DNA of 64,000 nt from Hymenobacter sp. CRA2 (GCF_002007105.1 NZ_MVBC01000010.1:62001-126000); one strand, 5' to 3'. Shown: positions 18,016 to 27,065, counted from the first letter of the stretch. Notes: generated from the sequence alone by a model not told the origin. Made by a program: numbers and translations.

Positions 18016-18053
18016 GGGGTGGAGCTACAAACCACATCACATAGCTCCACCCC
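18016..18053. terminator. Hairpin after the GH operon
   Basis: A perfect 12-bp inverted repeat (GGGGTGGAGCTA and its complement) with a 14-nt loop lies nine bases after the GH2 stop. There is no T-tract. A second short hairpin (GCCCGCGC/GCGCGGGC) lies at 18151-18170, before the next gene. Confidence 0.55.
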
Positions 18054-18219
18054 AGCCTGAGCGGCCATCCGGCGCATTGGGTCGTACCTTGCGGCTGCCT
18101 ATCACAGTGGTTTCAGGTTCCGTGTACACCATAAAAGTCCGTGCCACGACGCCCGCGCTCCGGCGCGGGCCTACAAATCGGGCCCACGGACGCCGAAACT
18201 GCTCTAGCTTTCTGTTGCC

Positions 18220-19092
18220 ATGATTGAAACTCCGCGCCTGCAGCTGATTCCCTGCACTCCAGCCCACTTCGAGGCGGCGCTGGCGGGCCGGCACGTGCTG
18301 GCTGCCGTGCTGGGCGTGGCCGCGGCGCCGGGTTGGGCCGGCTCGCCCGAAGCCGAAGCCGTGCTGGCGCCCGGCTACCAGCACCTGCGCCGCCAGCCCA
18401 CGCTCCAGGGCTGGTGGATCTACCTGCTGGTGCACCGCAGTGAGCAGCAGCTCATCGGCCTGGCCGGCTTCAAAGGCCGCCCCGACGAGCAGGGCAGCGT
18501 GGAAATCGGCTACAGCCTGATGGAAGCCTACCGCGGCCAGGGCCTGGCTACCGAAGCCACGCAGGCCCTGGTGGACTTTGCCTTCGGCCACGCGCAGGTG
18601 CAGCGCGTCACGGCCCTGACGCTGCCCACGCACAGCGCCTCCTGCCGCGTGCTGGAGAAGTGCGGGCTGCAGTTCGTGGGCCCCTCCCTCGACCCCAACG
18701 GGGGCGAGGTGTGGGAGTGGGCCCGCCAGCGCCCCGCCGGTGCTTCGGCCGCGGGCCCGCTGCTGACGGCCGCGGCTGCCCTGCTGGTGTTTCTCAGCGC
18801 CTGCGGCGAGAGCAAAGCCCCCGCTACTGACGCTCCGGCGCCTCCGGCCGCCGTAGCCACGGCTGCTATTGACCCGGGCAAGGCGCTGTTTGAGCAGAAC
18901 TGCGTACTGTGCCACGGCCCCGATGGCAAGCGCGGCCTCAACGGTGCCCACGACCTGACCAAGAGCAACCTGAACCAGATGGGACGCGTGTACATGGTCA
19001 CCAACGGCCTGGGCAAGATGCCCGGCTTCAAGGGCCAGCTCACGCCCGAGCAAATCGAGCAGGTGGCCGCTTACAGCCTCACACTGAAGTAG
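18220..19092 (+). CDS. Acetyltransferase (GNAT) fused to lipoprotein-type cytochrome c
   Basis: This single 290-codon frame holds two unrelated parts. Residues 1-172 are a RimJ/RimL-type GNAT domain: TPRLQLIPCTPAHFE, GSVEIGYSL and the acetyl-CoA loop YRGQGLATEA at 104-113, ending GEVWEWARQR. Residues 178-195 are a hydrophobic stretch with a lipobox (LLVFLSAC, Cys195), exactly like a lipoprotein signal peptide. Residues 212-290 are a class I cytochrome c with the haem motif C228-V-L-C231-H232 and a likely Met267 ligand in GKMPGF. No in-frame ATG or usable start exists between the parts. It is either a true membrane-spanning fusion (GNAT inside, haem outside) or the product of a deletion or assembly error joining two genes. 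Confidence 0.8.
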   Translation: MIETPRLQLIPCTPAHFEAALAGRHVLAAVLGVAAAPGWAGSPEAEAVLAPGYQHLRRQPTLQGWWIYLLVHRSEQQLIGLAGFKGRPDEQGSVEIGYSLMEAYRGQGLATEATQALVDFAFGHAQVQRVTALTLPTHSASCRVLEKCGLQFVGPSLDPNGGEVWEWARQRPAGASAAGPLLTAAAALLVFLSACGESKAPATDAPAPPAAVATAAIDPGKALFEQNCVLCHGPDGKRGLNGAHDLTKSNLNQMGRVYMVTNGLGKMPGFKGQLTPEQIEQVAAYSLTLK

Positions 19093-19143
19093 TGTAATCG
19101 GCACGCTATCCGGCAGCCTACCTTTGCCGTATGCTACTTGGAG

Positions 19144-19167
19144 GAAGCCTGCCGCCCGGCGGGCTTC
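19144..19167. terminator. Hairpin upstream of hflX
   Basis: GAAGCC...GGCTTC with an inner GCCG/CGGC stem is followed by TTTGCTT. It may terminate the cytochrome transcript. A TACCTTTG box at 19119-19126 resembles the Bacteroidota -7 element, so the hairpin would otherwise lie in the hflX leader. Confidence 0.45.
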
Positions 19168-19266
19168 TTTGCTTGCCCGAGCGCACCGGTCCAACAGGCC
19201 AGCGCTTACCTTCCCTGGCTCGTCAGCTCCCTGACGGCCGACTACCTTCTACCTAGCTCCCACTCC

Positions 19267-20631
19267 ATGGCTAACCGCCCCACCTCCAAACGCCGCCACA
19301 GCGCCACCCGGCACCCCGGCGCTACCGATACGGTAAAAGGCCGCGCCGGCCGCATTCTGGCCAAAGGCAACAAGGACGCCACCTACGAAACCTCTCTGGA
19401 GTCCGAAACCGCCGTGCTGGTGGCCGTGCCCGACAAGCGCCAGGACGACGCCCTCACCACCGAATACCTCGACGAGCTGGCCTTCCTGACCGAAACGGCC
19501 GGCACGGTGCCCACCAAGCGCTTTATCCAGAAGCTCGAAAAGCCCGACATCCGTACCTTCGTCGGCTCGGGCAAGCTGGAGGAAATCCGCGCCTACGTGC
19601 ACCACCACAACACCACCATGGTGGTGTTCGACGACGACCTTTCGCCCTCGCAGCTGCGCAACCTGGAAAAGGAGCTGAAGGTCAAAATCCTCGACCGTAC
19701 ACTGCTTATCCTCGACATCTTCGCCTCCCGGGCCAAGACGGCTACGGCCCGCACCCAGGTGGAGCTGGCTCAGTACCAGTACCTGCTGCCCCGCCTCACC
19801 GGCCTCTGGACTCACTTGGAGCGCCAGCGCGGCGGCGTGGGCATGCGCGGTCCGGGTGAACGGGAAATCGAGACGGACCGCCGCGTGGTGCGCGACCGGA
19901 TCAGCCTGCTGAAGGACCAGCTCAAGGATTTCGACAAGCAAAGCCAGACCCAGCGCAAAGCCCGCGCAGGCATTGCGCGGGTGGCCCTGGTGGGCTACAC
20001 CAACGTGGGCAAGAGCACGCTGATGAATCTGCTCAGCCGCGCCGACGTGTTTGCCGAAAACAAGCTTTTCGCCACCCTCGACTCGACGGTGCGCAAGGTG
20101 GTGCTCGAAAACATTCCCTTCCTGCTCTCCGACACCGTCGGCTTTATCCGCAAGCTGCCCACGCGCCTGATCGAAAGCTTTAAGTCGACGCTGGACGAAA
20201 TCCGGGAGGCCGACCTGCTGCTGCACGTGGTGGACATTTCGCACCCCATGTTCGAGGAGCAGATTCAGGTCGTCAACGACACGCTCAAGGACATCGGCGC
20301 GGCTGAAAAGCCCACCATTCTGGTGTTCAACAAAATCGACCAATACCAGACCGACGTGGACCCGGCGGCCCACCTGCACGACGTGGAGCCCGACCACGAC
20401 GAAGACCTGCACCACGCCGACGACGTGCAGCAACGCCCCACGCTGGAGCAGCTGCAGAGCTCTTACATGGCCCGCCTGCACGACCCGGTCATTTTTATTT
20501 CGGCCCAGGAGCGGCAGAACGTGGATGAGCTGCGCGCCATGCTTGTGCGGCGGCTGCGCACCATCTACGAGCATCAGTACCCCGGCCAGCCGCCCTACGC
20601 CGACCCGGCCGCCGCTGCCGACGAGCAATAG
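19267..20631 (+). CDS. hflX: Ribosome-associated GTPase HflX
   Basis: This HflX-type GTPase splits or rescues stalled ribosomes. Read from ATG 19267 it has 454 residues; an in-frame extension to 19138 is non-conserved. The N-terminal HflX domain includes DIRTFVGSGKLEEI, FDDDLSPSQLRNLE and QVELAQYQYLLPRL, then GVGMRGPGEREIETDRR. The G domain has G1 GYTNVGKST, G3 DTVGF and G4 NKID. After NKID there is an insertion of about 37 residues (359-395) rich in Asp and His (DVEPDHDEDLHHADD), longer than in E. coli HflX. It is followed by a strong terminator and is probably monocistronic. Confidence 0.93.
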   Translation: MANRPTSKRRHSATRHPGATDTVKGRAGRILAKGNKDATYETSLESETAVLVAVPDKRQDDALTTEYLDELAFLTETAGTVPTKRFIQKLEKPDIRTFVGSGKLEEIRAYVHHHNTTMVVFDDDLSPSQLRNLEKELKVKILDRTLLILDIFASRAKTATARTQVELAQYQYLLPRLTGLWTHLERQRGGVGMRGPGEREIETDRRVVRDRISLLKDQLKDFDKQSQTQRKARAGIARVALVGYTNVGKSTLMNLLSRADVFAENKLFATLDSTVRKVVLENIPFLLSDTVGFIRKLPTRLIESFKSTLDEIREADLLLHVVDISHPMFEEQIQVVNDTLKDIGAAEKPTILVFNKIDQYQTDVDPAAHLHDVEPDHDEDLHHADDVQQRPTLEQLQSSYMARLHDPVIFISAQERQNVDELRAMLVRRLRTIYEHQYPGQPPYADPAAAADEQ

Positions 20632-20656
20632 GGGCTGCTACGCTCACTCTGGTTTT

Positions 20657-20708
20657 GCCCGGATAGTCCAGTTTCTGCGGAAGCTCGACTATCCGGGCTT
20701 CTTTTTGT
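20657..20708 (+). terminator. Rho-independent terminator of hflX
   Basis: The 12-bp arms GCCCGGATAGTC and GACTATCCGGGC with an 18-nt loop are followed by TTCTTTTTG, 26 bases after the hflX stop. Confidence 0.85.
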
Positions 20709-20840
20709 CTATTCTACAAAACGCGTAACCAGAATATGCAGCAATTTTAATTTATATCAGTATCTCTACTGATTTTTTGATAATATCGTAACATTTACTT
20801 TACTTATGCGTCTCAACCTGACCCAACCAAACCCTTCTTT

Positions 20841-22115
20841 ATGAAAAAAACATTCTACGCTCTCGCACTCGCTAGCCTGGGTTTTGCATCCGTTTTCTCG
20901 GCTTCGGCCCAGTCCAACGTTGCTAACGCGCAAGGTATGCTGCAGAAGCAGGGCCGCCAGTGCGCCGCCATGGAAGTGCTGGCCGCCCAGATGGCCGCCG
21001 ACCCGGCCATGGGCCAGCGCATGGCCGCCATCGAAGCCCAGACGCAGGCCTTTGCGGCTAGCCCCACCGCCAACCGTGGCAACGCGGTAGTGACCATCCC
21101 GGTGGTGGTGCACGTGCTCTACAACACGACTGCCCAGAACGTCCCGACCCAGCAGATCATCGACCAGATTGCGGTGCTGAACAAGGACTACAGCAAGACC
21201 AATTCCGACATTACCAAAGTGCCGTCGGCCTTCTCGGGCCTGGCGTCGGGCACCAACGTGCAGTTCGTGCTGGCCCAGCGCGACCCGAACGGCAACCCCA
21301 CCACGGGCATCATCCGCAAGCAGACCAAGGTGTCGTCGTGGAGCACGAACGACGCGGTGAAGAACTCCAAGCGCGGCGGCGACGACGCCTGGCCCGCTGG
21401 CAAATACCTGAACCTGTGGGTGTGCAACCTGGGCCAGGGCCTGCTGGGCTATGCGCAGTTCCCCGGCGGATCGGCCACCACCGACGGCGTGGTAGTGCTG
21501 TACTCTTCGCTGCCCGGCGGCTCGGCGGCGCCCTATAACATGGGCCGCACCGCCACTCACGAAGTAGGTCACTGGCTGAACCTGCGCCACATCTGGGGCG
21601 ACGCCAGCTGCGGCAACGACCTGGTGAGCGACACGCCCACGCAGCAGACCTCGAACTACGGCTGCCCCAGCTTCCCGCACGTAACCTGCTCGAACGGCGC
21701 CAACGGCGACATGTTCATGAACTACATGGACTACACCGACGACGCCTGCATGTACATGTTCTCGGCCGGCCAGGCTTCGCGCATGAACGCCCTGTTTGCG
21801 GCCGGCGGCGCCCGCGCTTCGCTGACCACCTCCAACGGCGGCACCGCCCCGCGCACTACGGCTACGCTGGGCACGCAGTACTCGCTGTACCCCAACCCGG
21901 CTTCGACTACGCTGAACCTGACCGACGCTACCTCGGCTGCCCGTAACGCCAACGTAAGCGTGAAGGTGTACGACATCCACGGCTTGGTGATGAAGGGCGC
22001 CAGCTACAACCCCGCCACGGGCCAGCTGAACGTACAAAGCCTCGACAAAGGCCTGTATCGCGTGGCTATCAACGATGGCAGCCAAGTAGTACAGAAGAGC
22101 TTTGTGAAAGAGTAA
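20841..22115 (+). CDS. Secreted M43 zinc metalloprotease with T9SS tail (copy 1)
   Basis: This 424-residue pappalysin-like (M43) metalloprotease has a signal peptide (MKKTFYALALASLGFASVFSASAQ). The zinc motif is HEVGHWLNLRH starting at His240, extended by IWGD. The downstream NYMDYTDDACMYMF segment supplies the Met-turn region. A short pro-region lies before VVTIPVVVHVLYN. The last 75 residues are a T9SS sorting domain (YSLYPNPASTTLNL to QVVQKSFVKE). The enzyme is probably an extracellular endopeptidase. It is a close tandem duplicate of the gene at 22473, which carries one more domain. It has its own upstream AT-rich region and a terminator at 22139. Confidence 0.9.
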   Translation: MKKTFYALALASLGFASVFSASAQSNVANAQGMLQKQGRQCAAMEVLAAQMAADPAMGQRMAAIEAQTQAFAASPTANRGNAVVTIPVVVHVLYNTTAQNVPTQQIIDQIAVLNKDYSKTNSDITKVPSAFSGLASGTNVQFVLAQRDPNGNPTTGIIRKQTKVSSWSTNDAVKNSKRGGDDAWPAGKYLNLWVCNLGQGLLGYAQFPGGSATTDGVVVLYSSLPGGSAAPYNMGRTATHEVGHWLNLRHIWGDASCGNDLVSDTPTQQTSNYGCPSFPHVTCSNGANGDMFMNYMDYTDDACMYMFSAGQASRMNALFAAGGARASLTTSNGGTAPRTTATLGTQYSLYPNPASTTLNLTDATSAARNANVSVKVYDIHGLVMKGASYNPATGQLNVQSLDKGLYRVAINDGSQVVQKSFVKE

Positions 22116-22138
22116 GCTCCGCTTCTCCGCTTTGTACC

Positions 22139-22171
22139 AAAAAGCCCATCCAATTGTGGATGGGCTTTTTT
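22139..22171 (+). terminator. Rho-independent terminator after M43 copy 1
   Basis: AAAAAGCCCATCC and GGATGGGCTTTTTT pair around a short AATTGT loop, and the T-tract follows the stem directly. Confidence 0.9.
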
Positions 22172-22472
22172 ATTACTTGATCTACCTACGGCTGCAGAAT
22201 TTTATCGAAATCAAATTATAGATAATAACATACTTCACTTATAAGTATGATTCAATTCCAAAATTGAAATAAGCATAAAAGTCAAAAATCGCGCAAAAGT
22301 ACATTTATATTCCAGCAATATCAGAATATTAAGAGTGCATCTAAATTATTTATGTGTTTTTCGCAAAAACACCTGCCAAACGCTTGTTAGGATGATGATA
22401 ATGTTAAATATTGGCCTCACTAATTCCATTTTCTTCACCCATCCCCTTTTTTCCACCACCAAAACCCTTCGT
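22172..22472. promoter_or_regulatory. AT-rich spacer upstream of M43 copy 2
   Basis: About 300 bases without a gene and markedly AT-richer than the flanking coding DNA. It contains a perfect ACTTATAAGT palindrome (22237-22246) followed by a TTCAATT/AATTGAA inverted repeat (22251-22268). These could be regulator sites. No exact TAnnTTTG element was found by eye. Confidence 0.4.
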
Positions 22473-24194
22473 ATGAAACAAACTCTCTACGCTGCTTTAG
22501 CATGCCTGGGCTTGCTGACTTCGGCAGGTGCTGCGCAGGCTCAGCGCAAATGCGCTACCATGGAAAGCCTGGCGGCCCAGCTAGCCGCCGATCCGTCGCT
22601 GGCCCAGCGCCGCGCCGCCATCGAAGCTCAGGCCCGTGCTTTCGAAGCCAACCCCACTCAGGGCACTGCCCAGCGCGGCAACGCGGTGGTGACCATCCCG
22701 GTGGTGGTGCACGTGCTCTACAACACGGCCGCCCAGAACATTTCGGACGCCCAGATTCAGTCGCAGCTTGACGTGCTGAACCAGGACTACAGCAAAACCA
22801 ACGCCGACTACACCAAGACGCCGTCGGCCTTTGCCGGGCTGGTGGCCAACGTAGGCGTGCAGTTCGTGCTGGCCAAGCAAACCCCGACCGGCGCCGCCAC
22901 GACGGGCATCGAGCGGAAGCAAACCACGAAGACCTCGTGGGGCACCGATGACTCGATGAAAAAAGCCAGCACCGGTGGTCTGGATGCCTGGAACTCGAGC
23001 AAGTACCTGAACCTGTGGGTGTGCAACCTCTCGGGCGGCGTGCTGGGCTACGCGCAGTTCCCCGGCGGCGCGGCCGCTACCGACGGCGTGGTAATCCTGA
23101 CGACGGCCTTCGGCAAAGGCGGCTCGGCCGTGGCACCCTTCAACCTGGGCCGTACCGCGACGCACGAAGTAGGTCACTGGCTGAACCTGAACCACATCTG
23201 GGGTGACGATGGCACTTCCTGCTCGGGCACCGACAACGTAGCCGACACGCCCAACCAGGCCGACGAAAACTACGGCACGCCCGCGTACCCGAACCCCTCC
23301 TGCTCGAACACCAGCGACATGTTCATGAACTACATGGACTACGTGGACGACGCAGCCATGTACATGTTCTCCACCGGCCAGTCCTCGCGCATGAACGCGC
23401 TGTTTGCCACGGGCGGTGCCCGCGCCGGGCTGCTCACCTCGGTAGGCGGCACGGCTCCCGGCGGCGGCACCACTCCCACGCCCACTACGCCGACCTACTG
23501 CGCTTCCAAAGGCAGCAGCGTGAGCTACGAGTGGGTTGACCTGGTGCAGTTGGGCTCCATCAACCGCACCTCGGCCGCCAACGCCGGCTACTACGACGGC
23601 ACGGCCCTGGGCACCACGGTAGCGGCCGGCTCGGCCCAGACCATCTACTACTCGGCCGGTTACGCTTCGTCGGCTTACACCGAGTACTGGAAGATCTACA
23701 TCGACTACAACCAGGACGGTGACTTCGCCGACGCGGGCGAGCTGGTAGCCAGCCGCTCGAGCAGCGCCAGCACCACGCTGAGCAGCGCCTTCACGGTACC
23801 CACCACGGCCAAAAGCGGCAAAACCCGCCTGCGCGTGGTGATGAGCGACAACTCGGCCACCACCAGCTGCGGCTCCTACAGCTACGGCGAGACGGAGGAT
23901 TACTCCATCACCATCTCGGGCGGTCTGCGCACGGCCGAATCGGCGAAGGCCGAGGTAGCCGACTACAAGCTGTTCCCGAACCCGACCAGCGGCGCACTGA
24001 ACCTGGTGCTGCCCGCAGGCCACAAAGCCGCCGACGTGCAGGTGCAAGTATTCGACGTGCGCGGCGCCAGCATGAAGCAAGTGCGCTACGACGGCTCGGG
24101 CATGCTGGAAGTGCAACAGCTGCCGGCCGGCGTGTACACCCTGCGCCTGCAAGACGGCAACACGGTGGTGCACCAGCGCTTCGTGAAGCAATAA
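22473..24194 (+). CDS. Secreted M43 zinc metalloprotease with GEVED domain and T9SS tail (copy 2)
   Basis: The protein has 573 residues read from ATG 22473 (MKQTLYAALACLGLLTSAG signal peptide); the longer frame from 22335 is AT-rich non-coding. The protease part is very similar to copy 1, with HEVGHWLNLNH from His231 and the MNYMDYVDDAAMYMF region. A Gly/Thr/Pro linker then leads into a GEVED-type domain (about residues 343-481) recognised by WKIYIDYNQDGDFADAGE and YGETEDYSITI, and a T9SS sorting tail (YKLFPNPTSGALNL to TVVHQRFVKQ). GEVED domains occur in secreted bacterial enzymes and may bind surfaces or calcium. The pair arose by tandem duplication followed by domain gain or loss. Confidence 0.9.
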   Translation: MKQTLYAALACLGLLTSAGAAQAQRKCATMESLAAQLAADPSLAQRRAAIEAQARAFEANPTQGTAQRGNAVVTIPVVVHVLYNTAAQNISDAQIQSQLDVLNQDYSKTNADYTKTPSAFAGLVANVGVQFVLAKQTPTGAATTGIERKQTTKTSWGTDDSMKKASTGGLDAWNSSKYLNLWVCNLSGGVLGYAQFPGGAAATDGVVILTTAFGKGGSAVAPFNLGRTATHEVGHWLNLNHIWGDDGTSCSGTDNVADTPNQADENYGTPAYPNPSCSNTSDMFMNYMDYVDDAAMYMFSTGQSSRMNALFATGGARAGLLTSVGGTAPGGGTTPTPTTPTYCASKGSSVSYEWVDLVQLGSINRTSAANAGYYDGTALGTTVAAGSAQTIYYSAGYASSAYTEYWKIYIDYNQDGDFADAGELVASRSSSASTTLSSAFTVPTTAKSGKTRLRVVMSDNSATTSCGSYSYGETEDYSITISGGLRTAESAKAEVADYKLFPNPTSGALNLVLPAGHKAADVQVQVFDVRGASMKQVRYDGSGMLEVQQLPAGVYTLRLQDGNTVVHQRFVKQ

Positions 24195-24244
24195 GCCACC
24201 ACCCGGGCGTCGTTGCAGCCGCCCGGCTCACTCACCAACCGAAG

Positions 24245-24279
24245 AGCCCGTTCCGCCTCGCCGCGGGGCGGGCTTTTTT
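24245..24279 (+). terminator. Rho-independent terminator after M43 copy 2
   Basis: GCCCG-TT-CCGC pairs with GCGG-GG-CGGGC and is followed by TTTTTT, about 50 bases after the stop. Confidence 0.8.
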
Positions 24280-24359
24280 CTGGTAGATACAGCCCGTCAG
24301 CGAATAACTATTTTCGGCGGGGCTCAGTAAAGAAGCCCACTACTCCCCTCCCCGCATCC

Positions 24360-24857
24360 ATGAAAACCCTGTACCTGATGCGCCACGCCAAGTCGAGCTG
24401 GAACTTCGACGGGCTCAGCGACAAAGAACGGCCCCTCAACAACCGCGGCCGCACCGATGCGCCCCACATGGGGCAGGCCCTGGTGAAGCGCAATGTCCAG
24501 CTGAATCTGCTGGTGAGCAGCCCGGCCGTGCGGGCCCTGAGCACCGCCGCGCTGGTAGCCAAGGAGCTGGAATACCCCGCCGACCGCATCCACGTCATCG
24601 ACGGCATTTACGAGGCCGACCTGGACCGCCTGCTCGACATTATCCGCGACCTGCCGGACGAAGCCGATTCGGTGCTGCTGGTCGGGCACAACCCCACCAT
24701 CACCGACACGGTCAATGCGCTGTCGCCTTCGCCGGTAAACGAAATGACTACCGCGGCGATGGTGTGCCTGCGCTTCTCGACGGATAGCTGGCTGGATGCG
24801 CACCGCACCAACGCCGAGCTGTACTTCGTGGATTCGCCGAAGAACTACGAGGAATAA
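24360..24857 (+). CDS. sixA: SixA-like phosphohistidine phosphatase
   Basis: This histidine phosphatase superfamily protein of 165 residues is read from ATG 24360 (MKTLYLMRHAKSSW). The RHG-type motif here is RHA, with catalytic His9 and Arg8, as in SixA. The SSPAVRALSTA strand and VLLVGHNPTITD with the second catalytic histidine are present. SixA proteins remove phosphate from phosphohistidines of phosphorelay or PTS proteins. The gene is 114 bp upstream of ppk1 on the same strand, an arrangement that suggests a role in phosphate metabolism (inference). A 16-bp inverted repeat lies in the spacer. Confidence 0.85.
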   Translation: MKTLYLMRHAKSSWNFDGLSDKERPLNNRGRTDAPHMGQALVKRNVQLNLLVSSPAVRALSTAALVAKELEYPADRIHVIDGIYEADLDRLLDIIRDLPDEADSVLLVGHNPTITDTVNALSPSPVNEMTTAAMVCLRFSTDSWLDAHRTNAELYFVDSPKNYEE

Positions 24858-24954
24858 GTGGTGAAATGGTGAGGTGGTGAACTGGTAAGTGTCGTGCTGC
24901 TTGCGCTAGCTGCGCGGTGTTGACCTACCGAACATCAACTCACCATTTCACCAC
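24858..24954. repeat. Inverted repeat between sixA and ppk1
   Basis: GTGGTGAAATGGTGAG at 24858-24873 has its exact complement at 24939-24954, with a 65-base spacer. Each arm continues in degenerate GTGGTGAA or TTTCACCA iterations. It starts right after the sixA stop codon. Confidence 0.75.
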
Positions 24955-24971
24955 TCACCATTTCAGCACCT

Positions 24972-27065
24972 ATGCCGCACGACACCCAACCCACGCCCCT
25001 CTCAGCGGAGCCCACGCTGCTCAACCGCGAGCAAAGCTGGCTGAACTTCAACGCCCGGGTGCTGCAGGAAGCCCAGAACCCCGAGGTGCCTCTGCTGGAG
25101 CGGCTGAAGTTTCTGGCCATTTTCTCCTCCAACCTCGACGAATATTTCAAGGTGCGCGTGGCTACCCTGCGCCGGCTGCAGAACCTGAAGAAGAAAACCC
25201 GCGCCAAGCTGGGCGAAGACCCCGGCGAGCTGCTGCAGCAGGTGCTGACGGAGGTGGGGCGGCAGCAGGAAGTTTTCGGCGAGACGTTTCGTGACCAGAT
25301 ATTGCCGGAGCTGCACCGCCACCACATTCACCTGGTGACGGAACAGGACCTCACGGCCGAGCAGCACCAGTGGGTGCAGCAGTACTTCCGCGAGCGGGTG
25401 CAGGATCTGCTTTCCCCCGTCGTGCTCGACGACAACCTGCACCACCTGTTCCTGAAGGACCAGACCACCTATCTGACCTTTTACCTCACCGGCCACGCCA
25501 AAGGCAAAAAGGCCGAGAACGAGGAGCGGGTGCTGGTGATGGAGCTGCCCACCAAGCGCCACGGCGGCCGCTTCGTGCAGCTGCCCGACGCGGGCCCCGA
25601 GCACTACGTGATGTTTCTGGACGACGTAGTGCGCTGCTGTGCCCACGAGCTGTTTCCGAAGTACGAGGCGGTGGAGGTGCACAGCATCAAGATGTCGCGC
25701 GACGCGGAGCTGGACATTCAGGAGGAAGTATCGGGCAACCTGCTGGCCAAAATCAAGAGCAGCCTGCAGAAGCGCGAAACCGGCTACCCCGCCCGCCTGC
25801 TCTACGACCCGGCCATGCCCAAACCGGTGCTGCGGGCCATCATGCAGAAAACGGGCATCGGCAAGGAGGAACTGGTGGAGGGCAGCCGCTACCACAACTT
25901 CCGCGACTTTTTCGGCTTTCCGGGCTTCGGGCTGACCACGCTGCAGTACCCGCCGCAGGTGGCCCTGCCCCACCCCACGCTGCCGCGCGGCAAGGAAGAC
26001 AGCCTGCTGGCCGCCATCGGGCAGCGCGACCATCTGATTCACTACCCCTATCAGTCGTTCGATTACGTGACGCGGCTGATCAAGGAAGCCGCCAAGGACC
26101 CCGCCGTGACCGATGTGGGCATTACGCTCTACCGCGTGGCCGACAAGAGCAAGGTGGCCAAAGCCCTGCTCAAAGCCGCCAAGCACGGCAAGCAGGTAAC
26201 GGTGGTGGTCGAGTTGAAAGCCCGCTTCGACGAGGAATCCAACATCCGCTGGGCTGAGAAGCTGGAGCAGGCCGGCGCCACGGTCATTTACGGCGTGCCG
26301 GAGCTGAAGGTGCACGCCAAGCTGCTGCTCATCCGGCGGCAGGAAGGCGACGCTGCCCGTCATTATGCCTACCTGAGCACCGGCAACTTCAACGAAGCCA
26401 CCGCGCACGTGTACGCCGACCACGGCCTGTTTACGGCCGATGAGCGGCTGACCGCGGAAGTGGCCCGCGTCTTCGACTTCTTCCGCACCCGCGAAACGCC
26501 GGCACCGTTTGGGCACCTGCTCGTGGCCCCGTTTGAACTGCGCCAGCGCCTAAACCACCTCATCGACGTGGAAATCGAGCACGCACGGGCCGGCGAGGAA
26601 GCCTACATCATCCTGAAGCTAAACGCGCTGCAGGACGAAGGCATGATTCGCAAGCTCTACGAAGCCAGCCAGGCCGGCGTGCGCGTGGAACTGCTGATCC
26701 GGGGCATTTCGTGCCTGTTGCCGGGTGTGGCGGGCCAGAGCGAGAACATTCAGCAGCGCGGCATCGTGGACCGCTACCTGGAGCACGCCCGCGTGTACGT
26801 GTTTGCCAACGGCGGGCAGGAGCGCGTGTACATGGCCTCGGCCGACTGGATGACGCGCAACCTCGACCGCCGCGTGGAAGTAGCCTTTCCCATCTACGAC
26901 GCCGAAGTACGCCGCGAGGTGCGCTACCTAGTGGATTTGCAGCGCCAGGACAACCAAAAGTCACGCGACTGGCAAAACGAGTACCTGCGCGAAGGCGCGG
27001 AGGAAAAGCCGGTACGCGCCCAGGCGGAGACGTACGAGTACCTGCGCAAAAGGCGGAAGAAGTAG
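24972..27065 (+). CDS. ppk1: Polyphosphate kinase 1
   Basis: PPK1 (697 residues) reversibly polymerises the gamma-phosphate of ATP into polyphosphate. All four domains are present. The N-terminal helical part has REQSWLNFNARVLQEA and FLAIFSSNLDEYFKVRV. The head domain has VLVMELP. The C1 domain has HYPYQSFDYVTRLIKEAA and VHAKLLLIRR, whose His448 should be the autophosphorylated residue. The C2 domain has LEHARVYVFANGG and ASADWMTRNLDRRVEVAFP. It follows a sixA-like gene on the same strand and ends at a strong bidirectional terminator. Confidence 0.95.
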   Translation: MPHDTQPTPLSAEPTLLNREQSWLNFNARVLQEAQNPEVPLLERLKFLAIFSSNLDEYFKVRVATLRRLQNLKKKTRAKLGEDPGELLQQVLTEVGRQQEVFGETFRDQILPELHRHHIHLVTEQDLTAEQHQWVQQYFRERVQDLLSPVVLDDNLHHLFLKDQTTYLTFYLTGHAKGKKAENEERVLVMELPTKRHGGRFVQLPDAGPEHYVMFLDDVVRCCAHELFPKYEAVEVHSIKMSRDAELDIQEEVSGNLLAKIKSSLQKRETGYPARLLYDPAMPKPVLRAIMQKTGIGKEELVEGSRYHNFRDFFGFPGFGLTTLQYPPQVALPHPTLPRGKEDSLLAAIGQRDHLIHYPYQSFDYVTRLIKEAAKDPAVTDVGITLYRVADKSKVAKALLKAAKHGKQVTVVVELKARFDEESNIRWAEKLEQAGATVIYGVPELKVHAKLLLIRRQEGDAARHYAYLSTGNFNEATAHVYADHGLFTADERLTAEVARVFDFFRTRETPAPFGHLLVAPFELRQRLNHLIDVEIEHARAGEEAYIILKLNALQDEGMIRKLYEASQAGVRVELLIRGISCLLPGVAGQSENIQQRGIVDRYLEHARVYVFANGGQERVYMASADWMTRNLDRRVEVAFPIYDAEVRREVRYLVDLQRQDNQKSRDWQNEYLREGAEEKPVRAQAETYEYLRKRRKK

